This document shows, one piece after another, positions 8,848 through 17,511 of a stretch of DNA of 64,000 bases (its first letter is position 1; the number at the start of each line of letters is the position of its first letter). Where the stretch lies: assembly GCF_002897035.1 (NCBI RefSeq), contig NZ_BAUX01000022.1, positions 1 through 64,000 of the forward strand. The letters run 5' to 3'. The notes below the pieces were generated by a model. The model was given only the letters and a program-made list of their open reading frames with translations. It was not told the DNA's origin and made no database searches. Position numbers and translations under genes: made by a program. This DNA is from Methylopila sp. Yamaguchi. GTDB taxonomy: Bacteria > Pseudomonadota > Alphaproteobacteria > Rhizobiales > Methylopilaceae.

Positions 8848-8946
8848 CGCCGTCGTCCTCCGCCTCGACCGGAGGACCCACGCCCGCGTCCATCGCGCCG
8901 ATTGACGTGGGGTTAGATGGTTCGGTCAAGCCGGACCATGACGGCG
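8848..8946. repeat. two-hairpin palindromic intergenic repeat, copy 4
   Basis: Left hairpin GTCCTCCGC/CCGGAGGAC (8855-8877, loop CTCGA, one mismatch) and right hairpin ATGGTTCGG/CCGGACCAT (near 8917-8939, loop TCAAG), followed by GACGGCG. The stems match those of copy 2 rather than copies 1 and 3. It lies just downstream of the aldehyde dehydrogenase gene, between it and the liv promoter. Confidence 0.7.
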
Positions 8947-8987
8947 TGGGTCGTCTTCGGATGATTGAAACGTCGCTCGCCGGCCAC

Positions 8988-10514
8988 TCACCCCACGTCG
9001 AACCGGACCCCCTGCGCCAGCGGAAGCGAGCGGCCCCAGTTCACGGTGTTGGTGGCCCGGCGCATGTAGGCCTTCCACGCGTCGGAGCCGCTCTCGCGGC
9101 CGCCGCCGGTCTCCTTCTCGCCGCCGAAGGCCCCGCCGATCTCGGCGCCCGAGGGCCCGATGTTGACGTTCGCGATGCCGCAGTCGGAGCCGCGGTCGGA
9201 CAGGAACAGCTCCGCCTCCCGCAGGTCGTTGGTGAAGATCGAGGAGGACAGGCCTTGCGCCGCCGCGTTGTTGAGCGCGATCGCGGCGCCCAGGTCGGCG
9301 TGACGGACGACGTAGAGAACGGGCGCGAAAGTTTCTTCCAGCATCGGTCCCTCCTGCCGCGGCAGCTCGACCAGCGCCGGCCGCGCGTAGACGCCGGGCC
9401 CGGGCAGCCGTTCGCCGCCGGTCACCCGTCCGCCCAGCGCCGCGGCGGCGCCAAGCGCGCGGGCCATTCCCGCGGCGGCGGCCTCGTCGATCAGCGGCCC
9501 GACGAGCGTCTTCGGGTCGCGCGGATCGCCGATCGCGACCGAGCCGTAGGCCTTGGCGAGGCGCGGGACGAAGGCGTCGTAGACCGCGTCATGCACGAAC
9601 AGGCGTCGCAGCGTGGTGCAGCGCTGGCCCGCCGTGCCCATCGCGGCGAAGGCCACGGCTCGCAGCGTCAGGTCAAGGTCGGCGGAGGGGCAGACGATCG
9701 CGGCGTTGTTGCCGCCGAGCTCCAGCAGGGCCTTCGCGAAGCGGGCGGCAAGACGGGGCGCGACCGCCCGGCCCATGGCGGTGGAGCCGGTGGCGGAGAC
9801 GAGCGCGACGCGCGGGTCGTCCACCAGCGCTTCGCCCGCGGCGCGGCCGCCGATCAGCGTTGCGGTCAGTCCCTCGGGCGCGTCGCCGCCCGCCGCCCGA
9901 AAGCGGGCGAGGGCGCGCGCCAGCAGCGCGTCGACGGCGAGCGCCGTCAGCGGCGTCTTCTCGGACGGCTTCCACACAACGGCGTTGCCGCAGACCAACG
10001 CCAGCGCCGTGTTCCAGGCCCAGACCGCGACAGGGAAGTTGAACGCCGAGATAACGCCGACGACGCCGAGCGGTCGCCAGCTCTCCGACATCCGGTGTTC
10101 GGGCCGCTCGGTCGCGATGGTGAGCCCGTAGAGCTGGCGGGACAGGCCGACCGCGAAGTCGCAGACGTCGATCATCTCCTGCACCTCGCCGAGACCTTCG
10201 GAGAGGATCTTGCCGGCCTCGAGCGTGACGAGCCGTCCGAGCGGCTCTTTGGCCGCGCGCAGCTCCTCGCCGAACAGCCGCGCCAGCTCGCCGCGCTTCG
10301 GCGCCGGGACGTCGCGCCACGCGCGGGCGGCCTCCGCGGCGCGTCCGATGGCGCGATCCACGGCGCGCGCGTCGCTCTCCACGAGATGGCCGATCACGGC
10401 GCCGTCGATCGGCGAGCGCGCGGGAAGCCCCGCCGGGCCCAAGCGTCCGAGGTCGACGCCGAGCGCGTCAAGGACCTGGCGCGCCTCATCGACGGGGGGG
10501 TGGAGCGTGGTCAT
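8988..10514 (-). CDS. aldehyde dehydrogenase, aminoadipate-semialdehyde (piperideine-6-carboxylate) type
   Basis: A 508-residue NAD(P)-dependent aldehyde dehydrogenase. The catalytic Cys299 lies in GTAGQRCTT and the general base Glu265 in LELGGNNA. The C-terminal SGSDAWKAYMRRATNT motif is characteristic of the ALDH7A1/AmaB group, which oxidises alpha-aminoadipate semialdehyde to aminoadipate in lysine degradation. The upstream GGGAGG at a good distance supports the ATG at 10514. No lysine aminotransferase, oxidase or saccharopine gene adjoins it, so the pathway assignment rests on family motifs. It may also serve as a general detoxifying dehydrogenase. Confidence 0.88.
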   Translation of the reverse strand: MTTLHPPVDEARQVLDALGVDLGRLGPAGLPARSPIDGAVIGHLVESDARAVDRAIGRAAEAARAWRDVPAPKRGELARLFGEELRAAKEPLGRLVTLEAGKILSEGLGEVQEMIDVCDFAVGLSRQLYGLTIATERPEHRMSESWRPLGVVGVISAFNFPVAVWAWNTALALVCGNAVVWKPSEKTPLTALAVDALLARALARFRAAGGDAPEGLTATLIGGRAAGEALVDDPRVALVSATGSTAMGRAVAPRLAARFAKALLELGGNNAAIVCPSADLDLTLRAVAFAAMGTAGQRCTTLRRLFVHDAVYDAFVPRLAKAYGSVAIGDPRDPKTLVGPLIDEAAAAGMARALGAAAALGGRVTGGERLPGPGVYARPALVELPRQEGPMLEETFAPVLYVVRHADLGAAIALNNAAAQGLSSSIFTNDLREAELFLSDRGSDCGIANVNIGPSGAEIGGAFGGEKETGGGRESGSDAWKAYMRRATNTVNWGRSLPLAQGVRFDVG

Positions 10515-10649
10515 TGTTCGCCTCCCTCTCTCGCCAAGGCGCTCAGCGCCGAGGCGTCACACGCGCCGTCGCTCCGGGCGAAGTCCCCGAACCACGACGT
10601 GGTCATCGGCTGCGCCCGACGCGTCTCGAAGCACCCACGCGCCCTCGCG

Positions 10650-11435
10650 TCACCCCCCGCCCGCCGCCGCCTTCAGGTCGGCGAGGAAGCTGCGGATGCG
10701 CTCGGCGTTGGCGCCGAAATCGCCGCGGCCCAGGCGGGAGGCGGAGCGCATGTCGACGCGCGATCCCGTTCCGTCCTCGCGCACGCGAATCACGACGTCG
10801 TCCTCGAAGCCCAGCACGGGCGTGCGCGCCACCGCCTCCACGCGGCCGAGCGGCGGCCCGCCGCGCGGGTAAGCGGTGGGGCCGAGCGTGCGCCAGCCGC
10901 GCTCCTCCACCAGCGCGATCACGAGGTTCGACACTTCGTCGGGCCCTTGCGACAGCTTCAGCGGCTGAAGGTCGCCGTAGGCCGCGCGCAGCCGCTCGGC
11001 CTGCTCCGGCGGGATCGGGCCGGGGACCGGCAGATCGCCGGGCGTGCGGTCGCGGACGGCGCGAGTGAAGGCGGGCGGGTCGGCGAGGTCGGTCGCGACG
11101 TCGTTCAGCACGGGCGCCCCGAACCCGCGGGCCGCCACATAGGCGGGGCCTGCGAGCACCGCGAGCGCGATGGCGATGGCCGCGACGGCGCGCACGCCGC
11201 CCCGCAGCCCCGTGGTCCAGACGACGACGAGGGCCGCCGCCCCGAGCAGGATCGCGATCACGGCGATCCCGAGCCCGGAGGCGAAGGCGGCGAAGGCGGC
11301 GAACGGCTCCACGAGCCGCAGGCGAATCAACGCGAAGGCGTAGAGCGCGACCAGCGCCGAGAACCACGCGAACGCGAGCGCGAGGCGCGCGAGGCGGGAC
11401 CGGCGGCGCGGCGGCTCTCTCAGGTCGAACGTCAC
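10650..11435 (-). CDS. DUF1499 family membrane-anchored protein
   Basis: A 261-residue protein with a GTG start only 4 nt after the stop of the M48 protease gene, so it belongs to the same operon. The first 40 residues contain a hydrophobic segment, followed by further hydrophobic stretches to about residue 105, giving three likely membrane segments. The soluble C-terminal half includes DVATDLADPP and VVIRVREDGTGSRVDMRS, followed by ANAERIRSFL, which is the DUF1499 pattern. The biochemical role of DUF1499 is unknown. The context, downstream of a DUF898 membrane protein and an M48 protease, suggests an envelope job. Confidence 0.85.
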   Translation of the reverse strand: MTFDLREPPRRRSRLARLALAFAWFSALVALYAFALIRLRLVEPFAAFAAFASGLGIAVIAILLGAAALVVVWTTGLRGGVRAVAAIAIALAVLAGPAYVAARGFGAPVLNDVATDLADPPAFTRAVRDRTPGDLPVPGPIPPEQAERLRAAYGDLQPLKLSQGPDEVSNLVIALVEERGWRTLGPTAYPRGGPPLGRVEAVARTPVLGFEDDVVIRVREDGTGSRVDMRSASRLGRGDFGANAERIRSFLADLKAAAGGG

Positions 11436-11439
11436 GCGG

Positions 11440-12603
11440 TCAGGATCCCTCGTCAGCCGTCTCAGGCCCGCAGATCGTCTTCAGCGCCGCGAAGGCGGCG
11501 GCGTCCAGCGCGGGCCTCGCGGGCGCGTCGCCCGCCGCGGCGTCGATCGCGCGGCGGCGCTCGGCGACCGCCGGATGAGACGAGAGATAGTCGAGCGCGG
11601 AACCGCCGTCGCGGTCTTTCTCGACGTCGGCCCCGTCCTTCGACTTCGACTCGGCGACAAGGCGGTCCAGCATCGTCCCGAGCGCGCGCGGGTCGGCGCC
11701 GATCCTGCGCATGAGACGGACCGCGTAGAGATCGGCGTCGCTTTCCGCGGCGCGCGAATAGGACGCCTCGCTCAGCACCCGGGCCACGAAGATCGTCGCC
11801 GCGCCGCCGCTGAAGTCGCCGAGCACGAAGCCGAACAGGAACGACAGCCCGCTCGCCTGCAGCACGCGGCGGGAGCCGTCGCGATGCGCCACGTGCCCGA
11901 TCTCATGCGCCAGCACGCCGGCGATCTCGTCGGGCGTCTCCGCTTCGCGGATCAGGCCGTCGAACAGGTAGATGTAGCCGCCCGGCAGCGCGAAGGCGTT
12001 GGGGATCGAGCTGCGGACGGCCACGATCTTCAACGGCACGGGAAGCGCCGCGGCGTCGGAGAGCTTTGTCGTCAAGGCGTCGAGCGCGGCCTTGCCCGCC
12101 GCTTCGCCGTCGCCCGCGCCGCATTCGAAGTCGCCGTCGCCGGTCGGCAGCAGGAAGCGGATCTGGGCGTCGAAACCTTCGCCCATGCGTTGGTCGACGC
12201 TCCAGGGCAGCAGCGGCGCGATCCGGTCGGCGAGCGCCGGCAGGCCGTAGACCGCGAACAGGCCGGCGGAGACGGCGGCCGCGCAGCCCCAGAGCGCGAC
12301 GCGCCGCCTGAGGCCCCGCTCCGCGCGCTCGCCCGCGGCGAGGCTTGGCGCGCGCGCCCGGATCGCCGCGGCGAGGGCTGCGTCTCGCACGTCCAGCCGG
12401 GCGAGGGCGTGCGCCGACTGCGACGACAGCCGCAGCGCGCCGGGCGGTCCCGCGACCTCGCGCAGCAGCGAGTAGGGCCAGAGCTGCGGCGCGGCGCCGT
12501 CGCTTTCGCTCAGGCGAAGCCCCGTGTCGTCGAGCGCGACGAGCACCGGCCGGCGCCGGCTGGTGACGCCGTCGAAGTAGGAGGCGGGACCGCTCAGCCC
12601 CAT
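11440..12603 (-). CDS. M48 family zinc metalloprotease
   Basis: A 387-residue protein. The zinc motif HEIGH is at residues 233-237 and a third ligand Glu is in the AAESDAD motif downstream. A hydrophobic segment near residues 103-125 divides an N-terminal domain of about 100 residues from the protease domain, so the enzyme is probably anchored in the inner membrane with the protease outside. Its ATG directly follows the TGA of the DUF898 gene (TGAATG), which indicates tight coupling. M48 proteases of this layout are related to HtpX, Oma1 and BepA, which act in envelope quality control. The substrate here is unknown. Confidence 0.9.
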   Translation of the reverse strand: MGLSGPASYFDGVTSRRRPVLVALDDTGLRLSESDGAAPQLWPYSLLREVAGPPGALRLSSQSAHALARLDVRDAALAAAIRARAPSLAAGERAERGLRRRVALWGCAAAVSAGLFAVYGLPALADRIAPLLPWSVDQRMGEGFDAQIRFLLPTGDGDFECGAGDGEAAGKAALDALTTKLSDAAALPVPLKIVAVRSSIPNAFALPGGYIYLFDGLIREAETPDEIAGVLAHEIGHVAHRDGSRRVLQASGLSFLFGFVLGDFSGGAATIFVARVLSEASYSRAAESDADLYAVRLMRRIGADPRALGTMLDRLVAESKSKDGADVEKDRDGGSALDYLSSHPAVAERRRAIDAAAGDAPARPALDAAAFAALKTICGPETADEGS

Positions 12604-13809
12604 TCAGAAGCCGCCGAAGTCGAGCGCGTCGGCCACGCCCTCGCCGAAGGCGTTGGCGGGCGGCGTCGCGGACTGGGCGGCGGCGAGGTCGGCGAGCCCC
12701 AGGATCGCGACGCTCTCGAACGATTTCCGCCACAGCCCGCGCGCGCCGATGAGCTGCCAGAGCGCGGAGGCGCCCAGCGCGGCGCCCAGATAGAGCGCTA
12801 GTCCCAGAACGATGACGATCGGGCTCGGGGCGCGCTCGAAGTCGACGAGGCCTGCGAAGGCGCCGCCCGCAAACACGGCGCCGCCCGCGGCGGCGAGGGC
12901 CAAGCCCAGGAGCAGCAAGGCGCCGAAGAAGAGGAGATAGGTCTTCAGGAAGGCGAAGAGGCCGAGATCGCACTCCGCCCGCGCCGGGCCGATCCGGCAT
13001 GCGTTCGCCCACCAGCGGAACTCGATGGCGTTCAGCAGGGGGAAGGTCACGAAGAGTGCGAGGTAGAAGGTGACGGTGAAGAAGCCCGCCGCAGCGGCGG
13101 TCCGGCCCGCGGCCAGATCCTGCTGGGAGGCGGCGTAGTGCACGCCGAGGAAGGCCGCCGCCGAGCCGAGGCCGACGACGACCGCGAACAGCCACAGCAG
13201 GACGCCCTTGCGGAACAGCTGCCCGCCCGTGCCGTCGAACGCGCCCTGCTGGTCGCCGTACCAGGTGTTGCGCATCTTGAAGCGCTCGAGGCTGGCGCGC
13301 ATCCAGGGGTAGGCCAGCCCGAGCGTGAGGACCGCCACGATCAGCCAGCCGAGGCTCCGTCCGGCGTAGGCCCAGCCCGAGCCGGTCTGCTGCAGTCGCA
13401 CGCCGCGCCAGATCGTGCGCGTCAGCCGGTAGCGGCGCGCCCGGTAGAGCGCGTATTGCGCCAGAACCACCACGAGCAGGGAGACCGCCACGTTCACGAG
13501 CGGCCCGAAGGCGCCCGCGGCGATGCCGAGCAGCGCCGCGCCGCCGTAGAGCGGGATGAGCACGCCGAGCGCGATCAGGAAACCGATGAACAGTTCGAGC
13601 CCGCGCCCGGTGTATTCCAGCGCGTCGCCGTCGATCTCGACGTTGTTCCAGAGGAAGCGGCGGACGTCGGTCTGGTACCAGAACCGGTAGACGCCGAGAG
13701 TGACGACGCTGAGGGCGAGACCCTTCAGAACGAGCGGCGCCATCGCCCGCTTCGTCCCGTGAAACCGCGGGCGGATTGCGCCCCATCCGCCGTTCGGCCC
13801 GCCGTCCAT
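12604..13809 (-). CDS. DUF898 (YjgN-like) polytopic membrane protein
   Basis: A 401-residue protein with many hydrophobic segments. The repeated family pattern is visible twice in paraphrase: LTLGVYRFWYQTDVRRFLW with IEIDG-type sequence early, and LTLGLAYPWMRASLERF with NTWYGD later, which is the DUF898/YjgN hallmark. It is first in a three-gene operon with the M48 protease and the DUF1499 gene. DUF898 proteins have no established function. Pairing with an M48 protease suggests that it is a partner or adaptor in membrane protein turnover; this is inference from gene order. Confidence 0.88.
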   Translation of the reverse strand: MDGGPNGGWGAIRPRFHGTKRAMAPLVLKGLALSVVTLGVYRFWYQTDVRRFLWNNVEIDGDALEYTGRGLELFIGFLIALGVLIPLYGGAALLGIAAGAFGPLVNVAVSLLVVVLAQYALYRARRYRLTRTIWRGVRLQQTGSGWAYAGRSLGWLIVAVLTLGLAYPWMRASLERFKMRNTWYGDQQGAFDGTGGQLFRKGVLLWLFAVVVGLGSAAAFLGVHYAASQQDLAAGRTAAAAGFFTVTFYLALFVTFPLLNAIEFRWWANACRIGPARAECDLGLFAFLKTYLLFFGALLLLGLALAAAGGAVFAGGAFAGLVDFERAPSPIVIVLGLALYLGAALGASALWQLIGARGLWRKSFESVAILGLADLAAAQSATPPANAFGEGVADALDFGGF

Positions 13810-13882
13810 GTTCGCTCTCCCCTTAGCCGACTCACAACTCGGAGCTTCACGAGCTTAGCCCGAACCCAAAGCCTCGCCGCCA

Positions 13883-14302
13883 TCAGTCCATCGTCGGTCG
13901 ACCACGCAACGCCTTGACGTCGCCCCGCTTGGTCTTGCCCTCGATCCGGCGAACCTTGGAGGCCTTCGTGGGCCGCGTCGGACGCCGTGGCTTCGGCTTC
14001 TCCGCCGCCTCGCGCACCAGAGCGGTCAGGCGTTCGATGGCCTCGGCGCGGTTATCGCCCTGCGTGCGGTGCGACTGCGCCGTCAGCACGAGCACGCCCT
14101 CGTTGGTGAGCCGCGAGCCCGCGAGCTTCATGAGGCGGATCGCCACGTCGTTCGGCAGCGAGGGCGAGCGCCGCACGTCGAAGCGCAGCTGCACCGCCGT
14201 CGAGACCTTGTTGACGTTCTGGCCGCCCGGTCCGGACGACCGCACGAAACTGAGCTCGACCTCGTTGTCGTCGATCGACAGATTTGGTGTGATCACGATC
14301 AT
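13883..14302 (-). CDS. arfB: alternative ribosome-rescue factor ArfB (peptidyl-tRNA hydrolase, YaeJ)
   Basis: A 139-residue release-factor-like protein. The catalytic GGQ is at residues 26-28 in RSSGPGGQNVNK, as in RF1/RF2 domain 3. The C-terminal tail is strongly basic (PKPRRPTRPTKASKVRRIEGK), which in ArfB inserts into the empty mRNA channel of stalled ribosomes. It hydrolyses peptidyl-tRNA on non-stop complexes without needing a stop codon. It is transcribed divergently from the GGDEF gene, with 132 bp between the start codons. Length and both key regions are complete, so it should be functional. Confidence 0.95.
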   Translation of the reverse strand: MIVITPNLSIDDNEVELSFVRSSGPGGQNVNKVSTAVQLRFDVRRSPSLPNDVAIRLMKLAGSRLTNEGVLVLTAQSHRTQGDNRAEAIERLTALVREAAEKPKPRRPTRPTKASKVRRIEGKTKRGDVKALRGRPTMD

Positions 14303-14434
14303 GACTTTAAGAGTCGTTTCACGTTTGGCGTGCGTCGTTCGCGGGGCGAAGCCATGCGCGAGGGCGAAACCTGCGCCCCTCGCCGGGCGTCGGCCGCGCT
14401 CCCCGGCGCGCGGCGCCGACCGAGAGGCCAGCCT

Positions 14435-15517
14435 ATGACCGAGCCGTACGCCTCACGCAACGAGGACGAGCGGATCGCCGCCCTCGAGCGGCTGCGGATT
14501 CTGGACGCGCCGCCCCCGGCGGGGTTCGATCGCATCGTGGCGCTGGCCCGCGACCTGATGCGCGCGCCGGTCGCGATCCTGACGATGATCGACCGCGAGC
14601 GCGCGTGGTTCAAGGCAAAGCGCGGCGTGGAAGGGGACGGCGCGCCGCGGGAGCTGGCCTTCTGCAACCGCACGATAGAGGGCGCCGGGCTGCTCGTGGT
14701 CGACGACCTCGCGGAGGACTCGCGCTTCGCGGACAACATCCTCGTCACGCAGCACCCGTCGTTCCGCTTCTACGCCGGGGCCCCGCTGGCGCTGACGCCG
14801 AACGTCAATCTCGGCACGCTCTGCGTCATCGACGACAAGCCGCGCTCGCTCGACGCCGACCAGCGCGAGGTTCTCGCGCGTCTCGCGGAGCTCGCCTGCG
14901 ACCAACTGCGTCTGCACGAGATCAACGAGACGCTGAAGCAGGAGATCGCCGCCCGCCAGCGCCTGCAGGCGGAGCTGGAGGAGCAGGGCCGCGAGCTCGA
15001 GCGCCAGCGCGACGCGCTTCGCCACCTGGCCGAGCATGATCCGCTGACCGGCGTCGCGAACCGCGCGCTGCTGCAAGGGCGGCTCGACCAGGCGGTGGCC
15101 TCCGCCGAGGGGCGCGTCGGGCTGCTGCTGATCGACCTCGACGACTTCAAGCGCCACAACGACCTCTACGGCCACCCCGTGGGCGACGCGCTGCTGCGGA
15201 CGGTGGCGCGGCGGCTGGAGAGCTGCACGCGGCCGGGCGATCTCGTCGCCCGCGTCGGCGGCGACGAGTTCGTGCTGCTCGCGCCGGGGATCGCGCACCG
15301 CGACGACCTGCAGGCTCTCGGCGACCGCGTCGTCGCCACGCTGTCGCGCGAACCGGTCGTCGTCGGCGAACTCGCGCTCGTCTGCCGCGCGAGCGTCGGC
15401 GCGTCGCTGTTCCCGGACGACGAACGCGAGGCCGACCGCCTGCTCGCGGTCGCCGACAGCGCCATGTACCGCGCCAAGGCGGCGGGCAAGGGCCGCGCCG
15501 TCTCCCGCCCGGGGTGA
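14435..15517 (+). CDS. GAF-GGDEF diguanylate cyclase
   Basis: A 360-residue protein. Residues 25-160 form a GAF sensor domain (DLMRAPVAILTMID, FYAGAPL, GTLCVID). A short coiled coil spans about 160-200 and the GGDEF domain 200-355. The active-site GGDEF is intact at 275-279 and an inhibitory-site RPGD sits five residues upstream, so cyclic di-GMP synthesis with product inhibition is expected. There is no EAL domain and no membrane segment, hence a cytoplasmic enzyme. I chose ATG 14435 because GAGAGG lies 7 nt upstream; the frame is open further back but overlaps arfB. The GAF ligand is unknown. Confidence 0.9.
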   Translation: MTEPYASRNEDERIAALERLRILDAPPPAGFDRIVALARDLMRAPVAILTMIDRERAWFKAKRGVEGDGAPRELAFCNRTIEGAGLLVVDDLAEDSRFADNILVTQHPSFRFYAGAPLALTPNVNLGTLCVIDDKPRSLDADQREVLARLAELACDQLRLHEINETLKQEIAARQRLQAELEEQGRELERQRDALRHLAEHDPLTGVANRALLQGRLDQAVASAEGRVGLLLIDLDDFKRHNDLYGHPVGDALLRTVARRLESCTRPGDLVARVGGDEFVLLAPGIAHRDDLQALGDRVVATLSREPVVVGELALVCRASVGASLFPDDEREADRLLAVADSAMYRAKAAGKGRAVSRPG

Positions 15518-15582
15518 GGCGAGCCTCCGGAGCGGGGCGTGAGGGGACTGCGGTCTCCTTCACGCCGTCTCTGAGGTCAGCT

Positions 15583-17244
15583 TCAGCCGAATAGGTCCGC
15601 GTCGAGGAAGTGGTCGGCCGTCAGCTCCGGCGCGCCGCGGAGCGTGGCGAGCAGCACGGCCCGTCCCGATCCCGAGCCGTCGGCGTCGAACAGCAGCCGG
15701 CCGTTGGTCTCGTTGTAGACGAAGCGGGCCTCCGCGGTGGTCGCGACGCCGCCCACGTTCGACTCGAACAGGCTCGCATCGAAGCTCGTCAGGCCGAAGC
15801 CTTCGACGTCGATCGCGATGAAGTCGGAGTCGATCTGGAAGTCGGTGATGGTGTCGCCGGCGTCGCCCACGTCGTGGAACAGGAAGGTGTCGTTGCCGGC
15901 GCCGCCGGTGAGTACGTCCTTGCCGGCGCTCCCGATCAGCAGGTCATGGCCCGCGCCGCCCTTGATGCTGTCCGCGCCGAGGCCGCCGGCGAGCCGGTCC
16001 GCGCCGGCGCCTCCGGTCATGGCGTTGTCGGAGTCGTTGCCGGTCACGGCGAGGCCGTCAGCGCTGCGGACGATGACGTTTTCGACGTTGGCGGCGAGGA
16101 TGTGGTCGACCGTCGTGTAGACGGTGTCGGTTCCCTCGTCCGCGAGTTCGACCACGACGTCGCCGGCGTCGTTGACGAAGTAGCTGTCGTCGCCGGCGCC
16201 GCCGATCATGCTGTCGGCGCCGCCGCGGCCGTCGAGGCGGTCGTCGCCGTCATAGCCGATCAGCGTGTCCGCGCCGACGCCGCCGGTCATGGCGTTGGCG
16301 AGGGCGTTGCCCTTGACCGACAGGCCGGCGTCGCCGCGGATGACGATGTTCTCGACATTGTCCGACAGGCGGTAGGCGGACGTGGTGTAGACGGTGTCGA
16401 CGCCTTCGCCGGCCAGCTCGACCACGACGTCCGACGGCTTGTTGACGACGTAGGAATCGTCGCCGAGCCCGCCGACCATGGTGTCGACGCCGCCGCGGCC
16501 GTTCAGGGTGTCGTCGCCGTCGAGGCCGTACAGCGTGTCGCCGCCCGCGCCGCCGATCAGGCTGTTGTCGAGCGCGTTGCCGGTGAGGGTGAGGCCGGTG
16601 TTGGCGAAGGCGATGATGCGCTCGACGTTGTCGGGCAGCGTGTAGTCGACCGTCGTGTAGACCGTGTCGTAGCCTTCGCCGCCGTTCTCCGTCACCACGT
16701 CGTCGGCGCTGTCGACGTAATAGCGGTCGTCGCCGTCGCCGCCGATCATCTCGTGGGCGCCGTCTCCGATCGCGCCGAGCGTGCCCGTCCCTCCGTCGAC
16801 GATCTGCGGCAGCACGCCGGCAGGGCCTGAGCTCTGGATCATCGTGTAGTTGCCGTCGTTGTAGCCGTAGCCCGCGAAGCGGATGTAGTAGGTCTCGCCC
16901 GCGACGACGCTGAATTCCTCATAGAAGTTGCCGGAACCGAAGCTGGCTCCGGATCTTAGCTCCTGGAGAGAGCCGAACGACGAAGAGCCGTCCGGGGAGA
17001 GGAAGATGTTATAGGCGAACGACGAATCGAAACCTTCGGTCTCGAGAACGATCGTGCCCGTCGCCGACGCCGTGTAGACGAACCAGACGCTGTCGTCCGC
17101 GTCGTTATCCGGGTAGGGGTCGCCGTCATAGGCGGCCGGTTCTCCGACCTGCAGGGTCGCGTCGGCGGTCGTGCCGCTGTACGTGAAGCCGTCACCGGCG
17201 ATGACGATGGCGTTTTCGATGTTGTCGTTGACAGGCTGCGCCAT
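15583..17244 (-). CDS. RTX calcium-binding secreted protein with three 90-residue modules
   Basis: A 553-residue acidic protein with almost no basic residues. The first 135 residues (DDSVWFVYTA, GETYYIRFAGYG) resemble a PPC-like beta-sandwich. Three modules begin at residues 168, 258 and 348, a period of exactly 90 residues, each reading GGxGDDxY-V, then DVVxE, DTVYTT, N-VE and GN--DN. Glycine-rich nonapeptides (GGAGADRLAG, GGAGHDLLIG, GGAGNDTF) follow at 411-455, then the C-terminal RTX cap typical of type I secretion substrates. There is no N-terminal Sec signal, as expected for type I export. No HlyB/HlyD/TolC genes are in the window. No catalytic domain is seen, so adhesion or a surface-layer role is possible. 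Confidence 0.88.
   Translation of the reverse strand: MAQPVNDNIENAIVIAGDGFTYSGTTADATLQVGEPAAYDGDPYPDNDADDSVWFVYTASATGTIVLETEGFDSSFAYNIFLSPDGSSSFGSLQELRSGASFGSGNFYEEFSVVAGETYYIRFAGYGYNDGNYTMIQSSGPAGVLPQIVDGGTGTLGAIGDGAHEMIGGDGDDRYYVDSADDVVTENGGEGYDTVYTTVDYTLPDNVERIIAFANTGLTLTGNALDNSLIGGAGGDTLYGLDGDDTLNGRGGVDTMVGGLGDDSYVVNKPSDVVVELAGEGVDTVYTTSAYRLSDNVENIVIRGDAGLSVKGNALANAMTGGVGADTLIGYDGDDRLDGRGGADSMIGGAGDDSYFVNDAGDVVVELADEGTDTVYTTVDHILAANVENVIVRSADGLAVTGNDSDNAMTGGAGADRLAGGLGADSIKGGAGHDLLIGSAGKDVLTGGAGNDTFLFHDVGDAGDTITDFQIDSDFIAIDVEGFGLTSFDASLFESNVGGVATTAEARFVYNETNGRLLFDADGSGSGRAVLLATLRGAPELTADHFLDADLFG
15934..16743. repeat. 270-bp tandem repeat (3 units) inside the RTX gene
   Basis: Three consecutive 270-bp units encode residues 168-257, 258-347 and 348-437 of the RTX protein. 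The unit length is a multiple of three, so gain or loss of a unit keeps the frame. Units 1-3 share the sequence for DTVYTT and for the N-VE and GN--DN motifs. The third unit passes into the short nonapeptide repeats. The boundaries are set from the protein periodicity and are approximate on the DNA. Confidence 0.75.
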
Positions 17245-17511
17245 CGGCGTCTGCTCCTAAAGGCGTATTCGTGCGCGCTATAAGACGGAGCTTGTCTGTA
17301 GGAAAGTTTAACTGTGTAATGTTCAATCGAAAATCAAAGTTTTCCTGAACACGACAAGCAACCCGTGCCGGGACGGGACAAGCCGGCCGCCGTTCCCCCA
17401 TGCCGCGGGGTAGCGCGCTCGCGATTGCGCCGAGATCGTTGCCCGGCTATCGCTCGCCGCGCGGCCGCGCTGCGCCGCCGGACCCCGCCTCCAGCCTCCG
17501 AGCGTCGCCGC

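Noticed and set aside
8808-11714. Long plus-strand open frame across the aldehyde dehydrogenase and DUF1499 genes.
   Set aside because: It lies antisense to genes with clear motifs on the minus strand.
15934-16743. Repeats in the RTX gene as a possible CRISPR array.
   Set aside because: The unit is 270 bp, coding and without unique spacers.
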